A stretch of DNA of 64,000 nt from Dentipellis sp. KUC8613 (GCA_002286715.1 NSJX01000012.1:271916-335915), one strand, 5' to 3'; counted from the stretch's first letter, positions 13,401-25,001 are shown. The notes: generated by a model not told the origin, from the letters alone. A program made the numbers and translations.

Positions 13401-15187
13401 GACGCAGAGGCGTCGAGCTTGATGAGGTCCCCGGCGCGCGGCGCGGGGTGCGAGAGGATCTTGGAGATTTGGAGCGTGTGCGACTGGACGTCCTTGGAGA
13501 AACGCGCCCAGGAGAGCGTCAGGTAGTCCCGCATGAGGTCGTAGATGGGATGACGCGACACCAGGGCTAGAAGCGGATCATATATAAGTTTACGCGCGAA
13601 ACTTTATCAGGACTACTCACTAAGCGCATAAGGCAGCCAGAAGACAGTATCTCCAGGCAAGAACAGCGTGCTCTCGCCAGGATTATGGCCGTTGACGGTG
13701 CTAGCAACCTCGAAATCGCTCTCGCTCATGGCGCCGTCCGTGTCGACATCCATGTCGGTCTCGCCATCCGTGACAGCGCCGTTGGGGCCGCCCCACGGAC
13801 CGCGTGCGCTGCGCTTCGTGCTGCGACGCGCCTGCAGCGACGGGTCGCCGCCGGCGCCCATCGCGTCTGCGCGCAGGCCCTTGATGCGTGCGGCGACCAA
13901 GCTTTGCGCAGACTCTTTGCGCGAGCGGCTGGCTTCGAGGGTGCGGCGAATGGCTGCGCTGCGCTCGGCGTCGGCGTGCGACCAGACGGTGAGGCATACA
14001 CCGTGGTACGTGACGGTGCTGCCGTGCTCGTCGCCGCCGGAGCCGTTGGCACCGGAGGAAGGGCCGCTTCCGGATGCGCCTGGTCCGGGAGGGAAAAGTC
14101 CCGGAGGGCCCAGAAAGGCGGAAGAGGGACGAGCGGTAGAGAAGGGATCGTTGTAAGGATAGATGCCCAGGGCAGAGCCCGTGGTGGATGTGGGACGGTG
14201 GATATCCGAGGCGGTGGCGGTGGAGAGGACAGAGGAGCGCAAAAGACCGGAAGATGAGTGGGAAGGAGCGAGGGGGGTAGAAGGAGCGGGAAGGGAAAAA
14301 GAGAATGTGTGTACGGTCGACGCTGGCTGGAGCGTGGACGCGATGATCTCAACCTCGCGTGTAAACGAGAGCTGTGGGCATGCACGGTAACGTCAACGTC
14401 AAGCTAGCGGAAAGAAGGCGCATATATGCGGCTGGGCGCGTACCTTGAGTGCCTTGGAAAGCATCTTGCCGACTTCCTGTTTGCTGAGCGCACCGGCACC
14501 CTTGTGAACTTCCTCGCCCTTGCCCTTTTTCTTCTTTTTGCCACCGCCAGCACCAGGACTGATGGTGCTGCCGAGGACCTCGGCTCGCCACCAGCGACTG
14601 ACGGCACCCTCGCTGTGAGTGAGACCCATGACAGAGTCGGGGTCAGCGAGAGTCCATGTGTGCGGGGCCTTGGGGAGGCCGGACACGACATAGAGCGAAG
14701 TGAGAGGCAAAGTGGGGGTGAATGAGGCGACGGGGGGCGGGTTGCGGGCGGAGCGTGTTGAAACAAGGGAAGTTCGGTTGGAGGCAGGGATGGGTTCCAT
14801 GGAGCGACGGTGCTGGATGCCGAGGACGCGGGCGGCCTTTTCACGGGAAGGAAGGACGAGTTGGGATGAAGGAGCGGAAGTGGTCGGAGAGGGCGGGGAG
14901 ACGGCGATGTAGTCGAGCTCGTCGGCGAGGGCGCCGCCGTCGTCGTCGGGAGGGTTGTCGATGGACTGTTGGACGGAGACGTCGATGATGGGCTGCTGGT
15001 AGATGGGGGCGGGTGCCTTTGGGGGGTTCTCTGCGGTGACGGACCTGAAGGAGCGGGACGTGGCGGTGGAACGGACGCTGAGAGTTGTCGCGCGGTGAGT
15101 TAGAGGCTTTTTGTTGTCAGAGGGCGAACGAGGGGACGCAGAGCCCGCGGGCGGCGTCATGGACGGACGACGACCCAACGTGGACAT
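10460..15187 (-). CDS. DENN-domain protein with C-terminal coiled coil and Ser/Pro-rich tail
   Basis: DENN proteins are usually guanine-nucleotide exchange factors or scaffolds for Rab GTPases in membrane traffic. The start is the first ATG in frame (15187, MSTLGRRPSMTPPAG). Exon 1 ends at 14444 and exon 2 opens at 14372. Order in the protein: a disordered Ser/Pro-rich leader; a uDENN-like part with GVCLTVWSHADAERSAAIRR and FLPGDTVFWLPYALSE; a cDENN core with LFKALNIDNILTICE, then ILFFSRHPAMLG, then TIKYLVELRGWNGIALQAVH (13567-12870); a dDENN-like helical part; a long coiled coil (12571-11370); and a low-complexity Ser/Thr tail ending ARPQ. The cDENN core is the firm evidence. I cannot name an orthologue or the Rab it would act on. 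Confidence 0.8.
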
Positions 15188-15710
15188 CTCAACTGAAAAG
15201 GAAGGGGAAACGAAAGGAAAGGCGAGGGCGAATGCGCGAAACAAGGCGACTGTCACGCCTCTCCCTCAATCTTATAATATAACCGCTAACCTCCCTCCAT
15301 CCCCCCTGACTCCCCCGTCCCTCCCCGTCCCGCGTCCCCGCCCCTCCGACGCGTCTCTACCTTCGTTCTGCCTCCTGCGCCCCTCCGCCCCCGCCCCTCG
15401 CGTGTTTGGCCCTCTCCAACGCGTCCGTCGCGCTCCTTGCAGATCGCCCTCCCTCTCGCTGCCGCGACCCCCAGCCACCGCAGCATCAGCCCCATATTCC
15501 GGCGCAGGCACTCTCGATGGGAATCTTATCCGGCAACTTGGCATCTCTACACTAAACCTCAACGGGACCTAAAGGTGCTCATATCACGACCCTCTTCCCA
15601 CTTGGAGCCTTCCTTCAACAAACACTAGCCCTTGTCGAGACAGCTGCTTCGCCAGCTTTGAAGCCAACGCGACGCCCAATATGATACAGTTTGATTCCCA
15701 CTGAAGCTGC
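15188..15710. other. Intergenic: promoter of the DENN gene and 3' end of the neighbouring minus-strand gene
   Basis: This is very C-rich/CT-rich on the + strand (15290-15480), a polypyrimidine bias common in basidiomycete promoters. I see no gene. The DENN reading frame is open upstream of its ATG, but only a GTG lies there, which supports the 15187 start. Confidence 0.5.
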
Positions 15711-17917
15711 TAGTCTTCCTCTTCCTTCACACCCACCCGCCCCTCGCGCTCGCGCTTCTCCCTTATCGCCCGGACATAATTCGGTGGCGGCCACGGCCTG
15801 TGCACCTCCGGCCTCTCCCACTCAAACTTGCCCTACAGAAACACCTCCTCAGCCACAATCCACCCAGACATGCCAGAACAACTCACCGTGACTTTCTTGC
15901 CATCGAAATACTTCGTGATCTTGACCCCGCACGCCTTCATGTGCTGCTCAAAATGCAGCGACACCATATCGTAGAACCTGCATATCACCCGCTCCGAGCG
16001 CAGCGACCACTCCTTCGCGCGCAAGAACGCCACGTCCGCCCGCCGCAACCCCATCACGTTCTCGTCCGTCAGGTTCATCAGGTCGATCCCGTAATGGCAC
16101 CCGTGCATGGGGCACCGCCACTTCATGTCGCCCCGCAGCTGCGGAGGGTGGCAGAATTCATTCGGGATCAGCGCAACGAGCTCAGGGTCGACGGACGAGA
16201 GCACGTCGGGCGAGGGCGACCGCGACGCGGGCGGCGTAGACGGCGTCGAGAAGTCCGAGTCGTAGACGTTCTGCGGCAGCTCGTCCTCCATGACGGGCGT
16301 GCGCGACGTTGTGCGCCGGGGCTGCACACAGCGGCGCTTTAGTACGGTCCCACCACGAGTGACGCATTGACTGTCTCACCGCAGCAGACGCTTTCTTCGA
16401 CCCGCCTCGCGTCGACTTGCCTCGCCCACGCGGGGCAGGCGCTGGTCTCCTGGCCGTGCGACTGCCCGAGGGCCGCGGGTCCACATCCATCGCATCCTCG
16501 TCCGCATCGCTTTCCACTACCTTCCTTGCCTTCGCTTGCTTGGCCTTTCCAGTGCTCTTCGGTTTCGGGGGCCGCCCCCGGCTCGGCGCAGGTACGGACA
16601 CAGGCGCAGGCACCGACACTGGAACCGACACTTGTTCCATCTCCACGTCCTCCGTCGCTTCCTCCTCGACGACATACTCATCCCGCACGCCCCATCGCAC
16701 GCCGCTCTTCCTTCCATGCGTCCGCTGCTCGCGCACCTCGCGCGCCCACTCCCGCCACGCGTCGAAATTGATGAACTTGAGGTCGCGCGAGCACACCTCC
16801 TGGTTCGCGATGATCCACTCGACGTGCGACGCGAGGACCGAGTACACCTCCGCGCGGTGCACGTGCCTTAGGTGGCGCGGGCGGCGCGTCGGCTTCCCCG
16901 CGTCCCTGCTCACAAGTTCGACGCCCGGCGGCGGCCGCTCCCGCTCGCCGTCCGAGTCCTCTTCCGTGTCGGACGCGTGCGCGTCGTAGAGCGTCCGGAT
17001 CCAGCGGTGCGCGGGCGCGTGCGCGAAGTGCTGGAGGTACTGCGAGACGAACCACGCGGGCGTGTGGTCCTCGAGCGTCGTGCCGTTGTCTTTGTTCTCT
17101 TTTGCGATGGTTTTTAGGACGTTGTAGGTGTGGTACCGCAGGAGGTACGTCCGCGAGAGCTCGTATGTCGTGACGTGCATGGATGCGACCTCGTATCTCC
17201 GTGAACTGTGAAGTAGAGCATTATGCACTTGATTGTAGCTATAGGGGGGCAAAGTGCACCTACTCATGGACGGACATGAGCATAAGACCATTCGGTACCA
17301 AATTCGCTGTATAGAGACATATATCAGCGAGCTGCTCGGTTCGGCACAAGAAAAGTAGATACTCACAAGTCAAATACCCCACCGCCATCGACTTCACCCC
17401 CTGCACAAGCACCCTCACCCGCGGCGCCTCCTCGCCCCCCTCCTCCACCTCGCGCGCCCTCCTCGCCAGCTGCGCAAAGTACCAATCCACCGTGTGCGCC
17501 GCGCCGCGCGTCGCATTCGCGCGCGTGTGGCGCAGCGCGAGGTCCGCATTGAGCATCGCGACGCCCGCGGGCGAGAGCTGCTTCATCGACGACAGCGCGA
17601 GCACGCCGCGGAAGCGCACGGGCGCGGACGACGCCTGCGCGGGCCGCTGCGCGAGGTGCCGCGGGCGCAGCTGCGTCGGCTCCGTCTCGTCGAGGCTGGG
17701 GCGGCGTCAGCGCGGCGTGCAGCGCGGCTGAGGGGGGCCGTACGTACCCCGTCGCGCGGCCGCCGTATTCGAGCATGAGGTTGTGCAGCTCGAGGAGGCT
17801 CTGGTTGGTGCTCTTGCAGGAGGCGCTGAGAAGGTCTTCGTCGCGATAGGGGCCGAAGGGCGGCTCGAGCAGCTCGAGGAGCCTCTCTGCTAGAAGTGGG
17901 CCCGGCGGTGAGGGCAT
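15711..17917 (-). CDS. Unrecognised nuclear-looking protein with AT-hook-like and Cys/His motifs
   Basis: I do not recognise the family. The start at 17917 gives MPSPPGPLLAERLLELL, followed by a helical N-terminal half (LLELHNLMLEYGGRATG, SMKQLSPAGVAMLNADLALR, TVDWYFAQLARRAREVEEG), then FVSQYLQHFAHAPAHRWIRTLYDA. A basic, disordered middle follows with GRPPKPK and PRGRGKSTRGG, which resemble AT-hooks and suggest DNA binding. The C-terminal part has WRCPMHGCHYGIDLMNLTD and HFEQHMKACGVK, a possible zinc site (C-x4-C ... H-x3-H). The reading frame runs to a stop at 15833. However, a GT-AG intron with GTGAGT as donor and TGTAG as acceptor joins KKVT to GKFEWERPEVHRPWPPPNYV and extends the protein to TAG at 15711-15713. 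I prefer that longer form. It shares a 233-bp upstream region with the transporter gene on the other strand. Confidence 0.7.
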
Positions 17918-18150
17918 GGCTGCGTGTGAAGACCAGTCTCAGAGCACCGTGCTACTGTGAACAGTACGTAGTGACTTGAAGCCGGTCACGGTGAAGGGCT
18001 CGATTTAGGCGCCTGAGAGGGGTGCAGCGCCACCGACGCGTCGCGGCAATCGCCGTCGCGCCGCCTGGGCAACATGCTCAGGCTCTAAAGCGCCGCTCCC
18101 GCAGAGCCTCCGCGCTCGTCCTCGTCTCGTCTCCCGTCCCGCCCACCACG
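17918..18150. promoter_or_regulatory. Short bidirectional promoter region
   Basis: Only 233 bp separate the start codons of the minus-strand unknown gene (17917) and the plus-strand NIPA transporter (18151), so both promoters must lie here or overlap the 5' ends. I see no clear TATA box. Confidence 0.55.
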
Positions 18151-20131
18151 ATGCGCACGCCTGTCGGCTCCATCGCCGCCGGCATTGTCGTCGGGCTCAT
18201 TGCGTCCTGCGTCCAGTCGCTGGGCCTCACCATCCAGCGCAAGAGCCATGTCCTCAACCAGGCGCTGCCCGCCTCGCAGCAGCGCGTGGAGCACCGCAGA
18301 CCGTACGTCCCCTGTCTCCGCCTCCCGCACCTCCCATTCATCCGCTCTCGTTGCGCCGGTGCAGACTGTGGCTTCTCGGTTTCGGTGCGTCGTCTTCCTG
18401 CTTTTTCCCTGGTTGCACGCCGACACCAGTTCTCCGCTCCCCGCAGCCATCTTCATAACGTCCAACATCCTCGGCTCGCTCTTCCAGATCGCCTCCCTCC
18501 CCGTCGTCATCCTCGCGCCCCTCGGCGCCGTCTCGCTCCTCTGGAACGCCTTCTTCGCGCGCCTGCTCCTCGGCGACGTCTTCTCGCCATGGATGATCAT
18601 CGGCACGCTGCTCATCGCCGGCGGCGCCGTCCTCATCGGGCTCTTCGGCATCGTCCCCGAGCCCACGCACTCCCTCGACGACCTCCTCGCGCTCTTCCGC
18701 CGCCCCGCGTTCGTGGCGTACTTCTCGCTCCTCGGCTTCGCCGTCGTCGTCTGCCTCGTAATCGTGCGTAGGCGCGCACCTGCCGCCTTTCCATTCATGC
18801 GCACGCGACAGGTTCACTGACTGACTGACTGTGCGGTTGCAGACGCATATATTTGAGTTCTCGTATACCCGCCACCTGCGCCGCGCGCGGCCCATCGTCG
18901 TGACGCCGCCGCTGTCACCCATGCTTGTCGCCACCGAATCTAGCACCGATCTACACGCCGAACGCACTCCCCTCCTCGACCGCAAACCGCGCTCCTCCAC
19001 CGCGTCACCTATACCCACACACGAGCACGAGCACGAGCACGAGCACACACACATCCTCGCCGCGCGCCCGTCGCGGACGGCGATGTTCCTCTCTCTTTCC
19101 TATGCATCGCATTCCGGCATCCTGTCCGGCATGTGCCTGCTCTTCGCCAAGTCGGGCGTCGAGCTCCTGCTGCTGACCATAGGCGGCGATAACCAGTTTT
19201 GGAGGTGGGAGGCGTGGATGCTGCTGCTGGGGCTTGTCGCGTTTGCGTTGCTGCAGCTGTGGTATCTCCATAGAGCGCTCATCCTCGCTGATCCTACCAT
19301 CGTCTGCCCTCGTACGTGAGTCTTTAATCTGAAAATTGCAGAGCTGACATTGGGTTGTTTGTAGTCGCATTCTGCTTCTACAACCTCTCGTCGATCGTGA
19401 ATGGCCTGGTGTATTTCGATCAGTTCTCGCTACTGCCCACAACGCACCTTATCCTCGTCATCGTCGGCATCGCAGTCCTGCTCGGCGGCGTATGGGTAGT
19501 CAGCGTGCACGCAGGGTCCGGCGTCGACGTCGGCTCATGGAACGAAGAGGAAGACGACGAAGAAGAGGAGATCGAGGGGCAGGAAGTGCTCGTGCGCGTC
19601 GACGAGGCGGAACCGCTCATCCTCGACCTAGAGCGCGCATCGCCAACGCACGGGGCGCCGGAGCGCGGGCGGCACGGCGTCGCGCTCGACCGCGCGACCG
19701 TGTCCGAGTCTGGCGTGGCGGGGTACGGAGCGACGTCGCCCGTGTCCGACCGCGACGTGCCGGCGTCGCCCAGCGCGCTGCTGTCGCCGCGCGCGTCGCG
19801 GCGGCGCCGGCCGACGCTGCACGGCGGCGAGGGCGACCTGGGGCCCCCGCCGGCGGTGGGCTTCTCGATTGGGCTGTCGCCGGTGAGCCCTGGGTTTGTG
19901 CCGATGCCGCGCGAGCGCCGGCGCGGGGCGAGCGGGAGCGGGGGGTGGGGCGAGGTGGTGCGGCGGATGCGGGTGCGGCGGGCGGTGAGCGATGGGGATG
20001 TGGGAGCTGGGGTGGTTACGGGTAGAGGAGGGGATGAGAGGCGGACGGAGGGAGAGGGAGAGACGGGGCGGGGCAAGGCGCGGAGTCGGTGGCGGTGGCT
20101 GCGGGCGGTGGTGGCGGGCGGAGGGCGATAA
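18151..20131 (+). CDS. NIPA-type (DUF803) magnesium transporter
   Basis: This is a membrane protein of the NIPA/DUF803 family, which carries Mg2+ and other divalent cations across plasma, endosomal or vacuolar membranes. The start is ATG 18151 (MRTPVGSIAAGIVVGLIASC), whose first helix fits the family. The family signature RKSHVLNQALPASQQRVEHRRP continues over an intron into LWLLGF and then IFITSNILGSLFQIASLPVV. Further helices are ILAPLGAVSLLWNAFFARLL, WMIIGTLLIAGGAVLIGLFG, FLSLSYASHSGILSGMCLLF, WMLLLGLVAFALLQLWYL and LILVIVGIAVLLGGVWVVSV, about nine in all. A cytosolic loop holds a His-Glu repeat (about 19019-19053). The tail after the last helix is long, acidic, then Ser/Pro/Arg-rich, ending at TAA 20129-20131. 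Introns are near 18303, 18388, 18770 and 19310. Confidence 0.85.
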
Positions 20132-20339
20132 GATGAGGCCTCGATGTAGCTTTTGGATCGATGTTCCTAGTGACGTCACGGACATTCTACTTTGTTCTCG
20201 ATGACTTCCGTCGCGTCCCGTCCGTTCGCAGTCAACCAGAGTCTGGGTCCCGCCCCTCCCGCTCCCCGCCCAGACTCTCCTATATATTCCGTCCCTTCAA
20301 GTCCCCGTCCCTCACCGTTCTCTTCATATCCCCCCTACC
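20132..20339 (+). promoter_or_regulatory. HSP104 promoter: CRE palindrome, CCCCT stress-type elements and TATA box
   Basis: GTGACGTCAC at 20170-20179 contains the perfect CRE/ATF site TGACGTCA. CCCCT (stress-response-element core) occurs near 20253-20257 and again just before the ATG. TATATATT at about 20281-20288 lies some 55-60 bp upstream of the start codon, a plausible TATA box. TTC triplets at 20185 and 20195 are 10 bp apart, as in a stepped heat-shock element, with a third at 20206 one base out of step. A canonical nGAAnnTTCn array was not seen. Function is inferred from motifs only. Confidence 0.5.
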
Positions 20340-22791
20340 ATGTCTATCAACATCGAACAGTTCACAGACAAGTCTCAGCAGACTTTGCAAGCAGCCATCC
20401 AGCTTGCGAAGGACTATGCAAACTCTCAAGGTACCAAGTCTCCTTTCTTCTGCTCGGAGGTTCTGTCCTGACTCTTTCCCTCCAGTTCACCCCGCACATC
20501 TCGGCTTCGTCCTCTTGAATGAGGGCGCCGCCGACGAGAACGCACCAGGCGGCGTCACACACGCCCAGACGCCCCTCTTTGCCTCTGTTATTCAAAGGGC
20601 TGGCGGTGAAGCAGTAAGTGTACCTCCTATGGCCTTTGTCGACGCGTAACTCACACAACCCTTCCAGACACTCGTCAAGCGCGCCCTGCAAAAGATCATT
20701 GTCCGCCTCCCCTCCCAATCCCCACCACCCGAAGACGTCTCGCTGCACCCCGAGACCGCCCGAACCCTCAAAGATGCGCAGGCGCTCTCCAAGACGATGC
20801 ACGACTCCTACGTCGCGCAAGACCACATCCTGCTCTCGCTGCTCAAGCAGCCGTCCATCGCGCCCGTGCTCAAGGAGGCGAACCTCACCGAGGCCGCGCT
20901 CAAGACCGCGATCGAGCAGATCCGCGGGAACAGGCGCGTCGAGAGCAGGTCCGCCGAGCAGGGCTTCGACGCGCTCACAAAGTACGCCGTCGACCTCACC
21001 GCGCTCGCGGAGGAGGGCAAGATCGACCCCGTCATTGGCCGCGACAACGAGATCCGCCGTGTCATCCGCATTCTGTGCAGAAGGTGCGTCTCCCGCGTCC
21101 AAGTTTTCTCTTTGCTTTTTTCCAGACACTTACATGTGATCTTTGTGCAGAACAAAGAACAACCCTGTCCTCATCGGCGAGCCCGGTGTCGGCAAGACGT
21201 CCATCGCCGAGGGCCTCGCGCAGCGCATCGTCAACCGCGACGTGCCCGCGTCGCTCATCGCGCGCCTCTACTCGCTCGACATGGGCGCGCTCATGGCGGG
21301 CGCGAAGTACAAGGGCGAGTACGAGGAGCGCGTCAAGGCCGTGCTGAACGAGGTCGAAAAGGCGTCCGAGGAGGGCGGGCCCGGCGTCATCCTCTTCATC
21401 GACGAGCTGCACCTCATCATGGCCGGCAAGGGCTCCGAGGGCGGCGGCATGGACGCCGCGAACCTCTTCAAGCCGCTCCTTGCGCGTGGCAAGCTGCGCT
21501 GCATCGGCGCGACGACGCTTGCGGAGTACAGGAAGTACATCGAGACGGATGCCGCGCTCGAGCGGCGGTTCGCGCAGGTGCTCGTCAACGAGCCGTCCGT
21601 CGGCGAGACGATTGGCATCCTGCGTGGCATTAGGGAGAAGTATGAGGTGCACCATGGTGTCAGGATCCTCGATGGCGCTTTGATCCAAGCTGCCACCCTC
21701 GCGCATCGATACCTCACCTCGAGGCGACTCCCGGATTCCGCTATTGATCTCGTAGATGAAGCTTGTGCAAGGTATGTCCTTCGGATCCTCCTGTTCTTGA
21801 CTTGATCTGACTTTGCCGCCTTGCAGTGTCCGTGTCACCCGTGAAACCGCCCCTGAAGCAATCGACAAACTCCAACGACGCAAGCTCGAACTCGAAGTCG
21901 AGATTCACGCACTCGAGCGCGAGAAGGACGATGCATCCAAGGAGCGCCTCCAGCTCGCGCGCAAGTCCATCTCGGAGGTCGAGGAGCAGCTGAACCCCAT
22001 GCTCGCGGCGTACGAGAACGAGAAGCACCGCGGCGACGAGATCACACAGATGCGGCGCAAGATCGACGAGCTCAAGGCCAAGGCAGACGACGCAGAGCGG
22101 CGGCACGACCTCGCGACGGCGTCGGACCTGCGCTACTACGCGCTGCCGGACCTGCAGAATCGGCTCGAGCGGCTCGTCGCGAAGAAGGCGGAGGAGGACG
22201 CGTCCGCGGGCGGGGGCACCGACACCGTCACGCCCGAGCAGATCGCGGAGATCGTCGCGCGCTGGACGTCGATCCCCGTCACGCGCCTGATGTCCACGGA
22301 GAAGGAGAAGCTGCTGCGCATGGAGCGCATCCTCGCCGAGAGCGTCGTGGGCCAGCCCGAGGCGGTCAAGGCGGTCGCGAACGCGATCCGGCTGTCGAGG
22401 AGCGGCCTGCGGAACACGGCGCGGCCCATCGCGTCCTTCCTGATGGCTGGTCCTTCTGGGACAGGTAAGACGCTCTTGACGAAGACGGTAAGCACTTGCT
22501 TTCTTTTTTTTCTCCCGCTGATCTGCGCGAAGCCTGTACTGACATGTTCTTGCGTTCTAGCTCGCCACTATCCTGTTCGACTCGCCCGACGCGATGATCC
22601 GCATCGACGGCTCGGAGTACTCTGAGAAGCACTCCATCGCGCGGCTCATCGGTGCCCCTCCCGGCTACGTCGGGCACGACCAGGGCGGGCAGCTGACCGA
22701 ATACGTGCGCCGCAAGCCGTACTGCATCGTGCTCATCGACGAGGTCGAGAAGGCCGCGCGCGAGTTCGTCACGCTCTTCCTGCAGGTCCTC

Positions 22792-22824
<33 letters not shown>

Positions 22825-23429
22825 GTCGTCGACTTCCGCAACACGGTCATTGTGATGACGAGCAATTTGGGCGCGGCGTATCTGAATGATATGGGCGAGG
22901 GCGCGGTGCAGCCGGAGACGAGGGAGCTCGTGATGGGTGCCATCCGCGCGCACTTCCCGCCTGAGTTTATCAACCGTATCGACGACATTGTCATCTTCGT
23001 GAGTACTCTCTTCATCTTAGATGCATGCGAACTGGGTTGCTGACCATTGTCTGTCTACAGCGCACCCTCTCAAGGAAGAACGTGGGCAAGATCGTCGACA
23101 TCCGGCTCAAGGAAGTGCAGGAGCGGCTCGTCGACCGCAAGATCACGCTGCAGGTCGACGACCTCGCGAAGAACTACCTCGCGTCGATGGGGTACTCGCC
23201 CGCGTACGGCGCGCGGCCGCTGAACCGCGCGATCCAGACGGAGCTGCTGAACCCGCTCTCGGTGATGCTGCTCTCGAACCAGGTGCGCGACGGCGAGGTC
23301 GTGCGCATCACGTTCGACGGCCCGCGCAACCGCCTGCTCATCCAGCCGAACCACGAGGGCACCGGCGTGGACGATATGGATGTGGACTACAACGACGACG
23401 ACGATATTTCGATCGAGGAGATGGATTAG
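20340..23429 (+). CDS. HSP104: HSP104/ClpB-type disaggregase
   Basis: This is a hexameric AAA+ chaperone that pulls proteins out of aggregates in the cytosol and nucleus, working with Hsp70. Start ATG 20340 ([20 protein letters not shown]). Order: Clp N-domain; first ATPase domain with Walker [14 protein letters not shown], pore loop KYKGEYEER and Walker [11 protein letters not shown]; a middle coiled-coil domain from about 21830 to 22190 ([19 protein letters not shown] and on); second ATPase domain with Walker [13 protein letters not shown], pore loop GYVGHDQGG and Walker [12 protein letters not shown]; the C-domain; and an acidic tail ending [11 protein letters not shown]. The acidic tail and the absence of a mitochondrial leader point to the cytosolic Hsp104 rather than mitochondrial Hsp78. 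Introns lie near 20430, 20614, 21084, 21772, 22488 and 23000. It looks intact. Confidence 0.95.
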
Positions 23430-24187
23430 GCGCGGGGATCTCTCGTATCTGCAGCTGGGAATCATGGGGACGTTGGCTGTTGGACGTTGGACGTTGGGCG
23501 CTGAAAAACCGAACGCGCCGGGTGTAAAATAATGGCTATGGGCTGCTCATAAGTAATCTCTCTCGAGTCTCCGGCGTAGATCTTGTACTTGCACTTACCA
23601 TCTCGCTTCACCTGCATACCATCCGCATATGCACATGCACGTACTGTATACTAGCACACATCTTATTACAATATACATCTTGTATCGTATCGTGATAGCA
23701 ATCGCACGCGTTGATCATGATAAGTAATGATTCACATTTGTGGGCTATAGCCAGCTATGGTAGGTGGTGCTCAACTTGGGACCGTGACTAGGACTAGGAC
23801 GAGGACTAGTCCGCTACGGGCATAGGTCACTTAAGCTTTTTTTGCTGGAAGTGGAAGCAGCTGGGCGTGGAGCAGAATACGGATCTTGGAAAGAAAGGAG
23901 GTGCCCTATCGCGACAAAACACTTCTGCCAGATAGCATACGGGGTGTGCAGCATGTGCAGTGTAGTGCTTCGGACGTTCGAAGACGTCGACTCGAAGACT
24001 TGACAGGAGCTCGTACCGTGGCTAAGGAACTTGCAATTGAAGGCGCGAGCGAATGAGCGATCGGGCGACTCAAATTTCCCACGAGCTCCCGCCTCCCGCC
24101 GCGCCGCCACCAGAAGTTAGAGCCACAACCAGAACTGGCAGCAGAACACCACCGCCGCCGTCGTCAGCACCGTCGTCAGCCCCAAGC
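23430..24187. other. Intergenic: HSP104 3' end and NDUFS6 promoter
   Basis: I see no gene. It holds a short direct repeat of TTGGACG (about 23473-23495, ending in GGGCGCTGAA) and a run of ACTAGG/GACTAG-like repeats near 23785-23812. Confidence 0.5.
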
Positions 24188-25001
24188 ATGCTCTCCGCCC
24201 GCCTCGCCCTCCGCGCCGTCCCGCGCCGTCTCCTGACGCGCGCCGCCTCCTCCTCGTCCTCCACCCCCACCCCGACTGCCCCTTCCACCCCTTCCACTAC
24301 CACCACTACGACACCCGCGCAGGCGCCGAACTACCCCACGACGTGGTCGACGAGCCAGCGCGCGCGCCCGAGCGGGACGGACGGCCCGCGTTTCGAGCAG
24401 ACGGTCATGGAGCTGCAGCCGACGCCGCTGAGCGCGATGGAGCTCATTGCGAACGAGCCCGTGCGGCTCGTGCAGGGCCGTAAGGCTGTGTGCGATGGTG
24501 GTGAGTTTTCGGTTTTTCTTCTGCTTGGTTTGCTTGAAAAAATGCTGTGTGGGGTTGGTGGGTACGTGGGGGTGGATTTGGGCGCTGAATGTTGAACGTT
24601 GGACATTGGTTGTGGTACTGGTCGGGGCAGAGAACGGACGGGTGCTGACGACCTTTGCGTGCGCTCACTAGGTATCGGACCGCTCGGCCACCCGAAGATC
24701 TTCATCAACCTCGTAAGTGCACCTCGAGTTCGAGTTCCGCGCGCCCGTACGTGGAAGCTCACATTTCCAACATCGCAGGACCAGCCCGGCCCCCACGCAT
24801 GCGGGTCAGTCCTCCGCCTCCGTTCTAGCTACCTCTGTACTAACGCACCCACTCTCCCCCGCGTATTCCATGCCCCGCCCTCTCAGATACTGGTGCGTCA
24901 TCCACTAACCCATACGCACCACGCCCATACTCACCTCGCACCCGCACCCGAACAGCGGCGTCCGGTTCGAGCAAGCCCCGCACCACGCACACGAGCACTA
25001 G
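24188..25001 (+). CDS. NDUFS6: NADH dehydrogenase (complex I) zinc subunit NDUFS6
   Basis: This is an accessory subunit of mitochondrial complex I that holds a zinc ion near the base of the matrix arm. ATG 24188 starts a basic, Ser/Thr-rich mitochondrial leader (MLSARLALRAVPRRLLTRAAS). The mature part has RFEQTVMELQPTPLSAMELI and then the zf-CHCC domain: VCDGGIGPLGHPKIFINLDQ, then HACGYCGVRFEQAPHHAHEH. Exons: 24188-24500, 24672-24712, 24779-24804, 24887-24892 and 24956-25001. The fourth is only 6 nt (reading as part of Gly, Tyr, part of Cys) and supplies the second cysteine of the C-x2-C pair; without it the frame is kept but the zinc site loses a ligand. TAG is at 24999-25001. Confidence 0.9.
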
